Assembly (NCBI GenBank): GCA_037439685.1
Contig: JBBIVO010000006.1
Span: forward strand, 1-44,324
Length of the DNA stretch: 44,324 bases
Origin: JAGTRB01 sp037439685
GTDB lineage: Archaea; Thermoproteota; Bathyarchaeia; TCS64
Direction of reading: 5' to 3'
The translations under genes were made by a program, and so were the position numbers. Within the stretch, counting starts at the first letter, position 1, and every line of letters begins with the position of its first letter. Under the pieces are notes generated by a model. The model ran no database searches. It was not told the origin of the DNA and saw nothing but the letters and a program-made list of their open reading frames with translations. Shown piece after piece: positions 17,085-25,035 of this stretch.

Positions 17085-18428
17085 CTATGGAAAGATGGAT
17101 CTGAGGATGGAGGCCGAGAATAGCATCGAGTTTGTGGCGGTGAAGTCTGATAGAGATGCTATGGCTGGGATGACAAAGTTATCGGGGTTCAGTCCCTTCC
17201 TGTAGGTCAGGTAGGCCGTTAGATAAGCCGTAAAGGATATTGATAGGAATCCGAGGAGGTTTGAGGCTACCGCCACGCCGATGAGGAAGAGTGGGCTAGC
17301 CCCTCCATACATGAAGGCCGATATCAGATACGCGAAAGAACCATAGACGACGTGCATGAGGATGGCCGCCGCCTCTATCTGGCATAACTCCTTGAATCCC
17401 CTCCTCAACACCTCTCCGAGGCTCCTTACGTATCCCAGTGCGAGGCTGGTGGTCGTCATCGACCCAGTCGCCGAGCCCACGTCGCCCAGCCCATCGATTA
17501 TTATGGGGTATAGCATGACAAGCCCAGGGTCCTCACTCATCTGCTCAGCCCTCCCGGACATGAATATCCCGTTAAGGCTTCCGAGGATGCTGGCCAACCC
17601 TATCGATACCACCCCCTCCCGAGTAGTCTTCGAGAAGAACTGGTTCCTTCGATGGGCTGCGAAGAGGGAGGTGGAGTAGACCATTATCATGAGGAATAGG
17701 CTTGCGGCGAGGTAGAACCCCCACCCACCGGCTAGGATCAGCATCGAAACAGCCACGAAGGAGAAGGATACTAGGACATCATTAACCGATGATAAGATGG
17801 GGTATACCAATATGTCTGGGTCTAGTCCCTTCTTATAGGCCTCTATGCCCACGAAGAGGGTTATGGGGATCGCGAGGGAGTTGGCGATGGTACATGAGAT
17901 TGTTGGAACCATGCAATAAATCAGGAGTTGTTCAAAAGATGAGATATTGAAGAGCAGGCCAAACATGAAAGAGACGATTCCTATGATGACCGTGTCGATG
18001 AAGGTCAGAAAAAATATTGCCCTATTTAGATTCAAGTAATAATCTGTGTTTCTCCTCATCCTCGGCAGTATGAGGCCGAGGTGGAGCATCGTCGAGAGGT
18101 TGCCGGAGTAGAGGCCGCTGAGGTTACCCCTGACCGTGAGGATGGGAGGATATAGAGTTAGAATCCAAGGGTACTCGACGAACCTATAGCTGAGGGTTGT
18201 GACTATCCCTCCCCCAAAGAGCCCGAGAAGGTTTATGGTGAAGGCCAGGAGGGCCTCGGCGAAGTTGGAGTGGCGGAGCTCCCCCACCCTCCTGATGCCC
18301 CTCAAAACTCCCCTTAAAGCCCTTGAGAGACTCCCGAGGATCAGCCTTCCCCAAACCGCCCCTCTCCTCAGTAGGCCGGCTCTCCTCAAGGGCCTTCTGC
18401 CCTCCATCCTCCTCCCCCCCCATCCCAT
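17085..18428 (-). CDS. MgtE/SLC41-type divalent cation transporter, two membrane domains in tandem
   Basis: This 447-residue integral membrane protein is built from two copies of the MgtE transmembrane domain, the layout of SLC41. Copy 1 has PPILTVRGNLSGLYSGNLS and GLDPDILVYPILSSVNDV. Copy 2 has PIIIDGLGDVGSATGSMTTTSLALG and GLNPDNFVIPAIASLSDF. The conserved acidic residues of the P-N-D segments are the expected ion path. About ten hydrophobic helices can be counted. It has a basic N-terminal stretch and no cytosolic N/CBS sensor domains, so it lacks the magnesium gating of bacterial MgtE. The ATG at 18428 has GGAGGGTA directly ahead. Likely cargo is Mg2+ or another divalent ion; this is inferred from family. 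Confidence 0.85.
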   Translation of the reverse strand: MGWGGRRMEGRRPLRRAGLLRRGAVWGRLILGSLSRALRGVLRGIRRVGELRHSNFAEALLAFTINLLGLFGGGIVTTLSYRFVEYPWILTLYPPILTVRGNLSGLYSGNLSTMLHLGLILPRMRRNTDYYLNLNRAIFFLTFIDTVIIGIVSFMFGLLFNISSFEQLLIYCMVPTISCTIANSLAIPITLFVGIEAYKKGLDPDILVYPILSSVNDVLVSFSFVAVSMLILAGGWGFYLAASLFLMIMVYSTSLFAAHRRNQFFSKTTREGVVSIGLASILGSLNGIFMSGRAEQMSEDPGLVMLYPIIIDGLGDVGSATGSMTTTSLALGYVRSLGEVLRRGFKELCQIEAAAILMHVVYGSFAYLISAFMYGGASPLFLIGVAVASNLLGFLSISFTAYLTAYLTYRKGLNPDNFVIPAIASLSDFTATNSMLFSASILRSIFP

Positions 18429-18501
18429 TACCCTCCAAATAAGGCGGAGAGATTATTGGGATGGTCCCGACAAAAGTTGCTTAAAAGTCTTACGAGATGA
18501 G

Positions 18502-19059
18502 CTACCTCGAGGCGGGGACCTCTAAGAGGGTGCTGTAGACGGGCCCGCCTTGGGTCAAGGTGCTCCTCTTCAACCTGAAGGAGTCGACCTCAAAACCCCC
18601 TATCTCTATCCCGTTCAGCTCTGCTATCCTTCTGGATAGCCTCTCCATGTTCCTCTTCGAGCGGACACGTGCCACGGTGAGGTGTGGGGAGAAGCCCCTC
18701 CTCTCAGGGGGAAAGCCGCACCTCAAGAGGGCCTGATTTATCTTTCCATAGAGGTCTGCAAGCTCCACGTTCCCCTCAACAATATCTATCCAGATGACGT
18801 TTATCCTTTTGAGGTCGGGGAAGGCGCCGACCCCCTCAAATAAAACCTTGAAGGGCTGGAAACGGATCCCTGAGAGCTCCATCCTCACCCTCTCAACCAA
18901 GTTTATCTCAGTCTCGCCGAGGAAGCGCAAGGTTATATGGAGGTTCTCGGCCTCGACAAGTTTAAGGTCCGCACCGCTCTCGGAGAGGGCCTCCTGAAGC
19001 TCCAAGACCCTCCCCTTCACCTCCCCATCAGGAAAGTCGATCGCGACGAAGACCCTCAT
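18502..19059 (-). CDS. thpR: RNA 2',3'-cyclic phosphodiesterase (ThpR/LigT)
   Basis: This 2H-phosphoesterase of about 185 residues has the two catalytic HxT motifs HITLRFLGET and HLTVARVRS, plus the start RVFVAIDFP. It opens 2',3'-cyclic phosphates on RNA; family members can also ligate tRNA halves in vitro. That is of interest in a genome with many spliced tRNAs, but the physiological role is unsettled. ATG at 19059 is chosen because MRVFVAIDFP is the family start; upstream in-frame ATGs exist. CTTATAAAT on the minus strand (about 19098-19106) is a plausible TATA box. Confidence 0.93.
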   Translation of the reverse strand: MRVFVAIDFPDGEVKGRVLELQEALSESGADLKLVEAENLHITLRFLGETEINLVERVRMELSGIRFQPFKVLFEGVGAFPDLKRINVIWIDIVEGNVELADLYGKINQALLRCGFPPERRGFSPHLTVARVRSKRNMERLSRRIAELNGIEIGGFEVDSFRLKRSTLTQGGPVYSTLLEVPASR

Positions 19060-19443
19060 AACCCCTTCCATCTGAACCCCCAAACAAATCCATTAAAATT
19101 TATAAGACATTTATAAGGATAACTGATTGTGAATAAGAGGTAAGATATACTCTATGATGTTCTCGGCCAAAGTTTCGACTCTACCCTTCACAGAGTATCT
19201 TCTCTCACCCTATCTGAGGCTCTCTCGTTTTGAGCATCCTACCTGAAGGGGGGAAGCGCGGAATTTCATTGATCCACTGCGTTTGTTGCTCCTTATATCC
19301 ACCTTACGAATCAGCTTAGTATGAAGCCTTAATCATTCTGGATAAAATTGGTAAAGAAGAGGGGAATACTGAAAGAACTTCAAAATCTCAAAGATAAATG
19401 ACGAGTCCAAATAGGTCTTTTGAATAATCTGAGCCTAAGAATC
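19060..19443. other. Gene-free, AT-rich spacer between thpR and tRNA-Arg
   Basis: Apart from the TATA-like elements at its left end I see no open frame of note, no tRNA and no clear repeat. The first part of the tract (about 19140-19300) has mixed composition and may be decayed sequence, but nothing recognisable remains. Confidence 0.5.
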
Positions 19444-19446
19444 TGG

Positions 19447-19551
19447 CGGGCCCGGGGGGATTTGAACCCTCGATCTCCGGCTTAGAAGGCCTACACGCCG
19501 AGGCCTATGAGGCCTCGGCTCGGTGCCTTCTCCTGACTTGGCCACGGGCCC
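19447..19551 (-). tRNA. trnR: tRNA-Arg (UCU) with a 30-nt intron in the anticodon stem
   Basis: On the minus strand the acceptor GGGCCCG pairs with CGGGCCC (G73, then an encoded CCA at 19444-19446). The D arm is GCC...GGC, and the TTCAAAT loop identifies the T arm (one A50-C64 mismatch). The anticodon stem CCGGC/GCCGG around loop CTTCTAA forms only if about 30 bases (19491-19520) are removed from inside its 5' strand, near position 28/30. The intron itself folds as a perfect nine-pair hairpin (GCCGAGGCC/GGCCTCGGC, loop TCATA), as expected for a bulge-helix-bulge substrate. Without the intron the length is 75. The non-canonical intron site is typical of TACK archaea. Confidence 0.9.
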
Positions 19552-19574
19552 TCATCATAATAACGCATGAATCG

Positions 19575-19583
19575 TTATAATAA
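19575..19583 (-). promoter_or_regulatory. TATA box of tRNA-Arg
   Basis: TTATTATAA on the minus strand is centred about 28 bases upstream of the tRNA 5' end, the usual archaeal spacing. Confidence 0.5.
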
Positions 19584-19612
19584 GATTTTCATCCGTTTGG
19601 TGTTCTAAGCGT

Positions 19613-19792
19613 TCAGCCTCTTCTCCTTTTCTTATCGGACTTGAAGATGGTTAGGCTACAACGGCCGCAGGTGTACCTATCTCCATGGTCTGCCATGAAG
19701 TAGCCCCTTCCACACCTGTTGCAGAAGGGGAGCCTCCTCTCCAGCTTTCCATCCTTGATGATATAAAGCCTATATATCCCTTCCTTTGACAT
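19613..19792 (-). CDS. rps27ae: Ribosomal protein eS31 (S27ae)
   Basis: This 59-residue zinc-ribbon protein of the small subunit was read directly from the minus strand: FCNRCGRGYFMADHGDRY followed by TCGRCSLTIF, i.e. CxxC...CxxC with the FMADH signature. It ends in the basic tail KKRRRG. Its ATG overlaps the TAA of eS24 (TAATG), so translation is coupled. It is the last gene of the Rpo7-Spt4-DPCK-eS24-eS31 cluster, a strongly conserved archaeal order. Confidence 0.95.
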   Translation of the reverse strand: MSKEGIYRLYIIKDGKLERRLPFCNRCGRGYFMADHGDRYTCGRCSLTIFKSDKKRRRG

Positions 19793-20088
19793 TAATTCTC
19801 CTCCTCGCCTCTCATCTCAGGCTTATTACGCTGTATAATGTATTTAGGCTCGATGAGAGGGGCTCTCCCCCCGTTCTCATATACGTGGGCTAGGCCAACC
19901 GTCCTATGGGTTCCGGCGTTGGTTTTTAGCCTCCTAATCCACACCCTCTCCATGTCGACTTTGAGGGCTGCTGCCAGCTCGCTTCTCACCCTCTCCCTGC
20001 TCGGGGTTACCTCATTCACTATCTCGAAGATGAGCTCTCTTCTTCCGATTAGGGGGTTCACCCTATTTGAGGTCATCCTTATCTCCAT
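19792..20088 (-). CDS. rps24e: Ribosomal protein eS24
   Basis: This 98-residue small-subunit protein starts MEIRMTSNRVNPLIGRRE and carries the conserved RRLKTNAGTHRTVGLAHVY and a lysine-containing C-terminal strand. The start lies 26 bases inside the end of the dephospho-CoA kinase gene; an ATG four codons later would shorten the overlap but give a less typical N-terminus. Confidence 0.95.
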   Translation of the reverse strand: MEIRMTSNRVNPLIGRRELIFEIVNEVTPSRERVRSELAAALKVDMERVWIRRLKTNAGTHRTVGLAHVYENGGRAPLIEPKYIIQRNKPEMRGEEEN

Positions 20089-20656
20089 CTTCTCTCTCCT
20101 CCATCCGTTTGAGGATCTCCTCAGCCCATTCCTTTCTCTCCTTATCCACCTTGACCATGACGACTCCGACGTTCGGCTGGCCGTAGACTATGACCGAGCC
20201 CATGGGCATCAGTAGGATGAGGGGGATGACCATCAGGTCTTCCTCTCCCTCAACGAGCACAGCCACCCTCCTTTTAAGCGTTACTGCCCTCCTTAGGGCC
20301 TCCCAGGCTCCCTCCTCGATCATCCCAGGCCTGTTTCTAGTCTTTATCTCGAGCCTGCCCTCCGGCGCTAAGAGGTTCACATCCCTCCTCATTATCCTCC
20401 CATCTATGACGATTATGTCAGGCTCCAACCCATGGGCCAGGAGGTTTCTTGAGACGAAGTCTCCGACAGATGCCGACATGGGGGGCTTCGATTTGGAGTA
20501 TATCTCCTCCAACCTTATGATCGTCTCTTCGGGCCTGCCCTCTATCAGTAAACCTATTGGCCTCCTCAAATCCTCCCGCATCTCCTCTGGTAGGGTTAGG
20601 GTCCTCCTCCAGGTACCTTTTGCTTCGAGTCTCCGCCTATCTGACCTTGAGCGCAT
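20063..20656 (-). CDS. GTP-dependent dephospho-CoA kinase (DUF359)
   Basis: It performs the last step of coenzyme A synthesis in archaea with GTP, as shown for the Thermococcus enzyme. The 197-residue product has the family blocks SVGDFVSRNLL, DIIVIDGRIMRRD, VEGEEDLMVIPLILLMP and VIVYGQPNVGVVMV. It overlaps spt4 upstream (20 bases) and eS24 downstream (26 bases) in the conserved transcription/translation cluster, which is where this family usually sits. It was annotated as unknown DUF359 for years. Confidence 0.93.
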   Translation of the reverse strand: MRSRSDRRRLEAKGTWRRTLTLPEEMREDLRRPIGLLIEGRPEETIIRLEEIYSKSKPPMSASVGDFVSRNLLAHGLEPDIIVIDGRIMRRDVNLLAPEGRLEIKTRNRPGMIEEGAWEALRRAVTLKRRVAVLVEGEEDLMVIPLILLMPMGSVIVYGQPNVGVVMVKVDKERKEWAEEILKRMEEREDGDKDDLK

Positions 20657-20822
20657 ATAGCCCCCCCCTCTTCAATCCCCTCCTCTCGGCTATCTTGGAC
20701 CTATCCGGGTCTAGTAAGATCAGAACCCCAGAGTAGTCCTCGCTCAGGTCTGAGCCCCTACAGTTTGGGCAAACCTTCCCCTCGGTGATCGCGTTGCACT
20801 GCCTACAAGCTCTCAGGCTCAT
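20637..20822 (-). CDS. spt4: Transcription elongation factor Spt4
   Basis: This 61-residue zinc-ribbon partner of Spt5 (NusG) clamps RNA polymerase for processive elongation. Zinc ligands are in ACRQCNAITEGKVCPNCRGSDLSEDYSGVL, followed by LILLDPDRSKIAERRGLKRGG and YALKVR. It overlaps rpo7 by four bases. Confidence 0.96.
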   Translation of the reverse strand: MSLRACRQCNAITEGKVCPNCRGSDLSEDYSGVLILLDPDRSKIAERRGLKRGGLYALKVR

Positions 20823-21376
20823 GAACCTCTAGCCTTCTTGACCTCCTCCATTATCCAATCGGGTTTTCCCAGAAAGGGTTGGCGGGCCGTGACCCCGATC
20901 TTCCCGGAGCTCCTTCCACTCGGGAAGGAGGCTGCTACTATCCTCACCCTCAGGATATCACCCTTCGTGACTGCCCTCCCGCTCTCCTTACCCCTGAGGA
21001 TCCCCTGCTTCTCGTCGTAGGAGATGAAGTCGTCCATCAGCTGTGAAACGTGGAGCAGGGCGTCCACTGGGCCGATCCTCAGGAAGACCCCGAAGTCCGC
21101 CACCTCCACTACCTCCCCCTCCACCACCTCATGCAGCTCGGGGAAAAAGGTCAGTAGGGAGAAGAGGACCTGGTGGTAGGTCCCACCATCACCGGGCAGG
21201 ATCCTCCCCACAGGATTCACCTCAAGGTCTACCACCTTTATCACATAGCCCAGCTCCTCATCTACAAGCCCCTCATACTTCCGCCGCAGCTCCTCCAAGG
21301 CCGCGGCCTCAAGGGGCTGCCCGAACTTCGACGGGCCTATGCGAATGGTATCCCTCAGGGTTAGGATGTTAAACAT
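20819..21376 (-). CDS. rpo7: RNA polymerase subunit Rpo7 (RpoE)
   Basis: This 185-residue stalk subunit pairs with Rpo4 and binds emerging RNA. The N-terminal RNP-like domain is clear (FNILTLRDTIRIGP, VDEELGYVIKVVDLE) and the S1 domain follows (VVEGEVVEVADFGVFLRIGPVDALLHVSQLMDDF, with G-R-I-G-V-T-A-R type end). It heads the cluster with Spt4, CoA kinase, eS24 and eS31. Confidence 0.97.
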   Translation of the reverse strand: MFNILTLRDTIRIGPSKFGQPLEAAALEELRRKYEGLVDEELGYVIKVVDLEVNPVGRILPGDGGTYHQVLFSLLTFFPELHEVVEGEVVEVADFGVFLRIGPVDALLHVSQLMDDFISYDEKQGILRGKESGRAVTKGDILRVRIVAASFPSGRSSGKIGVTARQPFLGKPDWIMEEVKKARGS

Positions 21377-21756
21377 GCCCGAACCGCTTCAACTAAAGCA
21401 TTAGACGGAAGATAAAAGCGTTTAGTCCCCCACGGTGGAGGTATCCCCCGTAAGCCCCTCTTTTATATTATCCAATTTTGTAGAATAAGTAGGCCTTTGT
21501 CTGCAGTAAAGATCCCAAATGTGTAGATAAGTTCCACTAATTCATCAATATTAGTTTCTTTCAGTTTGGCTAGGCCCTCTTTTTTTATATCCAAAAATCA
21601 TCTTCTTTTTTTTATCAGTTTTAATATGCATATACCCAGCCATAAAATCGACGAGAACAAGATGCATGAAGCAACCATTGTTATGAGGCATTTAAACTGC
21701 ACATGCTTGTAATCATGGAAAATATTTAAATCTCTAGAGGAGCCTTTTTGTTGGTT
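21377..21756. other. AT-rich spacer with a possible 43-codon gene fragment
   Basis: The left end holds the Rpo7 promoter region. On the minus strand 21594-21463 is open for 43 codons (TTG start, TAA stop) with soluble-protein-like text ending TADKGLLILQNWII; it could be a small gene or the tail of a lost one, and I do not recognise it. Composition turns AT-rich from here on. At the right end, AAATATTTAAA near 21719-21730 is a likely TATA box for the antitoxin gene. Confidence 0.35.
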
Positions 21757-21945
21757 ATGGCGACGTCTGAGATTGCGGTGCTGCTTAAGGAGATAAGGGA
21801 AGAGCTTAAGGAGCTAAAGCTGTTATATAAGGGGCTGGTTGAAAGGCTTGTGCCCGTAGAGGAGCCCTTGGAAGACGAAAAGGAAGCCATCGAAAGCAGC
21901 GATGAAATCGTCGGCGAAAAAGAGATAATGGAAGCCTTAAGCTGA
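21757..21945 (+). CDS. Antitoxin-like protein of a RelBE-type pair
   Basis: This 62-residue, highly charged, helical protein reads MATSEIAVLLKEIREEL with an acidic tail. It lies directly before a RelE-like toxin remnant, one base apart. Position, size and composition fit an archaeal RelB-type antitoxin, which would bind the toxin and autoregulate the pair. The ATG at 21757 is chosen over an upstream TTG because a TATA-like element and GAGGAG lie ahead of it. No DNA-binding motif is obvious. Confidence 0.6.
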   Translation: MATSEIAVLLKEIREELKELKLLYKGLVERLVPVEEPLEDEKEAIESSDEIVGEKEIMEALS

Positions 21946-21946
21946 C

Positions 21947-22211
21947 ATGTTTAAAGTAGAAGCCAAGAAAAGGACGTTAAAAATCGTTAAAAAAGCTCAG
22001 CGGCGAAAGGAAGAATAAGATTAAACAGGTTATAACAGCTCTGAGGATGGATCCCATACCCTTTAAAAGGTTTGATGTCGTCAAGCTTAAAGGCTACGAG
22101 AACACATACCGCATTAGAATTGGATCCTTAAGAATAACATATGAAGTAAACTGGGGCGGAAAAAGAATACTAATCCATTTTATGGGGCCAAGAGAAAAAG
22201 CCTATAAGTGA
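21947..22211 (+). pseudogene. RelE-like toxin, frameshifted
   Basis: The ATG frame gives MFKVEAKKRTLKIVKKAQ and stops at 22016-22018. The next frame continues the same protein to 22211: IKQVITALRMDPIPFKRF, VVKLKGYENTYRIRIGSLR, ITYEVNW and FMGPREKAYK. These are the RelE/ParE-fold ribonuclease blocks, including the KLKG..YRIR core. A one-base indel around 22005-22018 explains the break. The toxin is therefore either dead, with a still-intact antitoxin, or hit by a sequencing error. Confidence 0.8.
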
Positions 22212-22219
22212 GGGCTTTC

Positions 22220-23398
22220 AGCCTTGAAACTTACAAGCTTCAAATACCTGAAGTGGCAATACATCTTAACCCTTGCCTTAAATAATCATATATTCTCTCT
22301 TCTATGCTTTTCTCAGTAACGGCCCTAAGCCTCCTTGGCTTCTATATGGGTTTCACTGCTTACATGGGCGAGGGAGGGGATATCGTTGTGGTCTATGGCG
22401 GGAAAAGCCCCACGCTATTCACGGGTTTGGTTCCAGTTTACCTATCCGAAAAAATAGGCGCCTTAAACAGGGTTTCAGCCAGCAGCCCCGAAGCGGTCGC
22501 TCCATGCACCTTGAAGGGCGAATCAATCTTCGTGAGAGGAATCGTGCCGGAAGACTTTGTGAATCTGAAGAAACTGATCATGGTGGAAGGCAGCATGCTT
22601 GAGCTGGACGATGTGAACTCTGTGATCGTGGTGAGAAACGCCGCCGTAAGGCTCAGCATTAAGCCTGGCGGCGAGATCCTCATTCTAGGCGTCTTAACGG
22701 ATCGATATCTGGAGCTGCAGGTCAAGGGAATCTACGAATAGCGTTCTGTCATAAACGATGAGTTCTCACACCCTTATACGTGGGACAGTGGCTGCTAGGA
22801 GCAGATTATGGTCACGTCGCCCTCGTAAGGGTGAAAATAGACAGGAGCGCGGTAATTTCAGCCGCGATCATGAGGTTGCAGAGGAGGCCTAAGCCAAGCC
22901 CGAGCCAGGAGGGTGGGCAGAAGCCGATTGAAGAGTCTATCATGCCGTGGCTAAGGGCAAGTTTCAGAATCGAGGAATATAGGCGTTGAGGAGGCTCAGA
23001 GCCTCATGAAGAGCTACCTGGACAGGTACGGAGTAACCGAGGAGGCCCTGCTGACCCTCTCAGTCACGGTCTTCCTCTTCTCAAGCGCAACCGTACCCGC
23101 AGCCTCCGAAACCATTCTAGACCAACACAAGGGCGAAGTAAACATCTTAAGATCCCTCGATGCATCCAGAAAGTTGTTGAAGGGAGATATTCTAAAACTT
23201 CTGCCCTGGTCTCTAATCGCTTCATCTATAGAAGATGCCCTTCCAATAGCGGTCTTAAGGATAGCTCAGGGATACGACCTCTTACAAGCCCTATCTCATA
23301 CGGTAACAATCTAGACCGACCCGCCCATCATAGCCCTAAACTTACCCCTAGTCTTCACGCATGTCTCAATAGGCATCTTAAGAGCCGACATGGAATGA
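22220..23398 (+). pseudogene. ABC transporter permease (FtsX/MacB-like), decayed
   Basis: Pieces of one permease appear in order in shifting frames. They are an N-terminal helix region from about 22220 (TSFKYLKWQYILTLAL), a helix plus extracytoplasmic core at 22304-22741 (LLGFYMGFTAYMGEGGDI, TLKGESIFVRGI, NSVIVVRN), and a C-terminal part at about 22990-23398 (SYLDRYGVTEEALLTL, ATVPAASETILDQHKGE, DILKLLPWSLIAS, LQALSHTVTI) ending LRADME. Stops at 22739-22741 and about 23312 and several frameshifts separate them. The intact ancestor would have formed an exporter with the ATPase relic downstream. The 145-residue frame at 22304-22741 might still be translated but would lack most membrane helices. 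Confidence 0.7.
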
Positions 23399-23492
23399 AC
23401 AGGTATCTATTAATCCTACCTGTTGGAACCTGCAGATACGATCCACCTTGATATATCCCAATGGCAAACAACATTAATAGTGGTGGGGAAGC

Positions 23493-23945
23493 CTGATAGA
23501 ACTTTCAGAGGCCTTGAAGAGATACGGTGCCACCCAGGTTTTGAGGGGCGTGGACCTGAAGGTCAAGGGAGGGCGAGTTCATATCGATCCTGGGCAAGTC
23601 GGGCGTCGAAAACGACCCTGCTTAAAATTTGGGCTTATTGGAGCCGCCGGACAAGGGAGAGGTGAAGCTTTTCAGCGGGACCCTAAACAGGCTTGGTGAC
23701 GATGAGAAATCGAAGTTGAGGCTGCGCACCATAGGCTTCATATTTCAGTTCTTCAACCTTATCCCATCCTTAACCGTTTTAGAGAATATAGAGCTGCCGT
23801 TGTCCTTAGCTGGAATGAATAAATAGGAAAGAGGTAGGAGGGCGTGTGAGATGGTAAAATACTTAAGCTTAACATATCTATCGGGCAGCTCTATCTGCAA
23901 CTGCGCCTCTTTCCAAAAGCCTCAAGCGATCCAATAGCGCTCCAC
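23493..23945 (+). pseudogene. ABC transporter ATPase (LolD/MacB-like), decayed
   Basis: Recognisable parts in changing frames are SEALKRYGATQVLRGVDLKV, a Walker A remnant LGKSGV..KTTLLK broken by a small deletion near 23605, EPPDKGEVKLFSGTLNRL, the Q-loop region RTIGFIFQFFNLIPSLTVLENIELPLSL (23700-23820), a stop at 23824, then ERGRRACEMVKYLSL and a trace of the signature region (LSG..Q, ASSDPIAL) to about 23945. Walker B and everything after it are gone. It belonged with the permease relic upstream. Confidence 0.75.
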
Positions 23946-24606
23946 CAACGCACGGTTGCTGTTTCTTTGCAGGTTCTAAGTCGTATGTAATTCCGTTTAT
24001 CGTCACTGTGTCGACATAAAGAGGCTCTCCGAGCCCCTCTGGTTCGGCTGCCCAGTATTCAAGGGCAGCGGCTACGTAAAGGGCTGTGGCATTTCCATAT
24101 AACCCTTGCCAATCCTCAAATGGTTTCCATATCCTACCATACTCGGTGATAGGATATGTTGCTTCAGTCCATCCCCATCTGAGACCGCCTACTCCTACGA
24201 CCCATTCACCACTTCCAAAGTCGAGGTAATCACTTAGCAATAGACCGTCTACGGTACCATCTCTGTCTTTGTCTAAGTAAACTACAAAACGGGGTAGTGC
24301 CATTATATACTTAACATAAAATGAAAAACTCTCTAAAGTATCCAAAGCATTTCCATAAGGTACTTTGACGATGGCCAACGAGCTGGTCGAAGCTCCCTCA
24401 GGAATAAGCAACCTAACCGAATAGGTTCCATTGTGTACTACATCTGTTACCCATCCAGCTGTACCATCTCCAAAGATCTCTAATTCAACAGCTGGCAGAG
24501 GTGGAGTCTCATTCATAGTCTTTATTGATTGTCCTGGCCCTACATGAACAAGTATAGATATAAAAGCTATAATCATAAACAACAATGAAATAATTTTCTT
24601 CTTCAT
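23878..24606 (-). CDS. Secreted protein of unknown function
   Basis: The 242-residue product has a clear signal peptide (MKKKIISLLFMIIAFISILV, cleavage likely near residue 26). The mature part is rich in aromatic and acidic residues (YLDKDRDGTVDGLLLSDYLDF, WVVGVGGLRWGW, YGRIWKPFEDW, YVDTVTINGITYDLEPA), in the style of archaeal secreted beta-sandwich proteins. I do not recognise the family. The last 20 or so residues (about LLDRLRLLERGAVADRAAR) are read from DNA that on the other strand is the tail of the ABC ATPase relic, so the original C-terminus, perhaps a membrane anchor, may have been lost. It is AT-rich like its neighbours. Confidence 0.6.
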   Translation of the reverse strand: MKKKIISLLFMIIAFISILVHVGPGQSIKTMNETPPLPAVELEIFGDGTAGWVTDVVHNGTYSVRLLIPEGASTSSLAIVKVPYGNALDTLESFSFYVKYIMALPRFVVYLDKDRDGTVDGLLLSDYLDFGSGEWVVGVGGLRWGWTEATYPITEYGRIWKPFEDWQGLYGNATALYVAAALEYWAAEPEGLGEPLYVDTVTINGITYDLEPAKKQQPCVGGALLDRLRLLERGAVADRAAR

Positions 24607-25035
24607 ATTTATGCCTTAAAAAAAATATTGTGCTTTGTTACATATAAAGTTTTTCTTTGTGTTTGTCCTTTTAGATTAAAAAATTGCCAAGGTGGTTTTG
24701 GAGAAAGATCACGATAAAAAGTGTAGGGAAATCTAATTAAAAGAAGATTTAAAGAGATTATAGGACTGCATCTATGACAGTTAAAGTAAGCAGGAGTTAA
24801 AATTAAGTGAGATAAATCAAAGCATTATCATTAGGAACAATGACGAAGATTGAAGAATAAAGAAATAATATATTTCTATAGTTAATTCATATCAACCAAG
24901 ATTTGAAGATAAAGAAATTCATGCATAGCCCTTGGGCTGCGTAATCTAAGCGTTGGGGGGCTGTGAGGTCAAAACGGTCGGCTGTGGCGTGGGTGTAACC
25001 CACGGCTGGATTTGGGAGATCCCCCTTGGATGGGT
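24607..25035. other. AT-rich intergenic stretch with a GTGGGT hairpin at its right end
   Basis: From 24607 to about 24920 I see only AT-rich sequence with possible promoter elements for the secreted protein. From about 24925 composition jumps to GC-rich, and 24990-25010 contains the inverted repeat CGTGGGTGTAACCCACG followed by GCTGG. This resembles the kind of short palindrome found at IS200/IS605 ends, but no tnpA or tnpB frame can be read with confidence. It could equally be a terminator-like hairpin for the converging gfcR. Confidence 0.35.
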
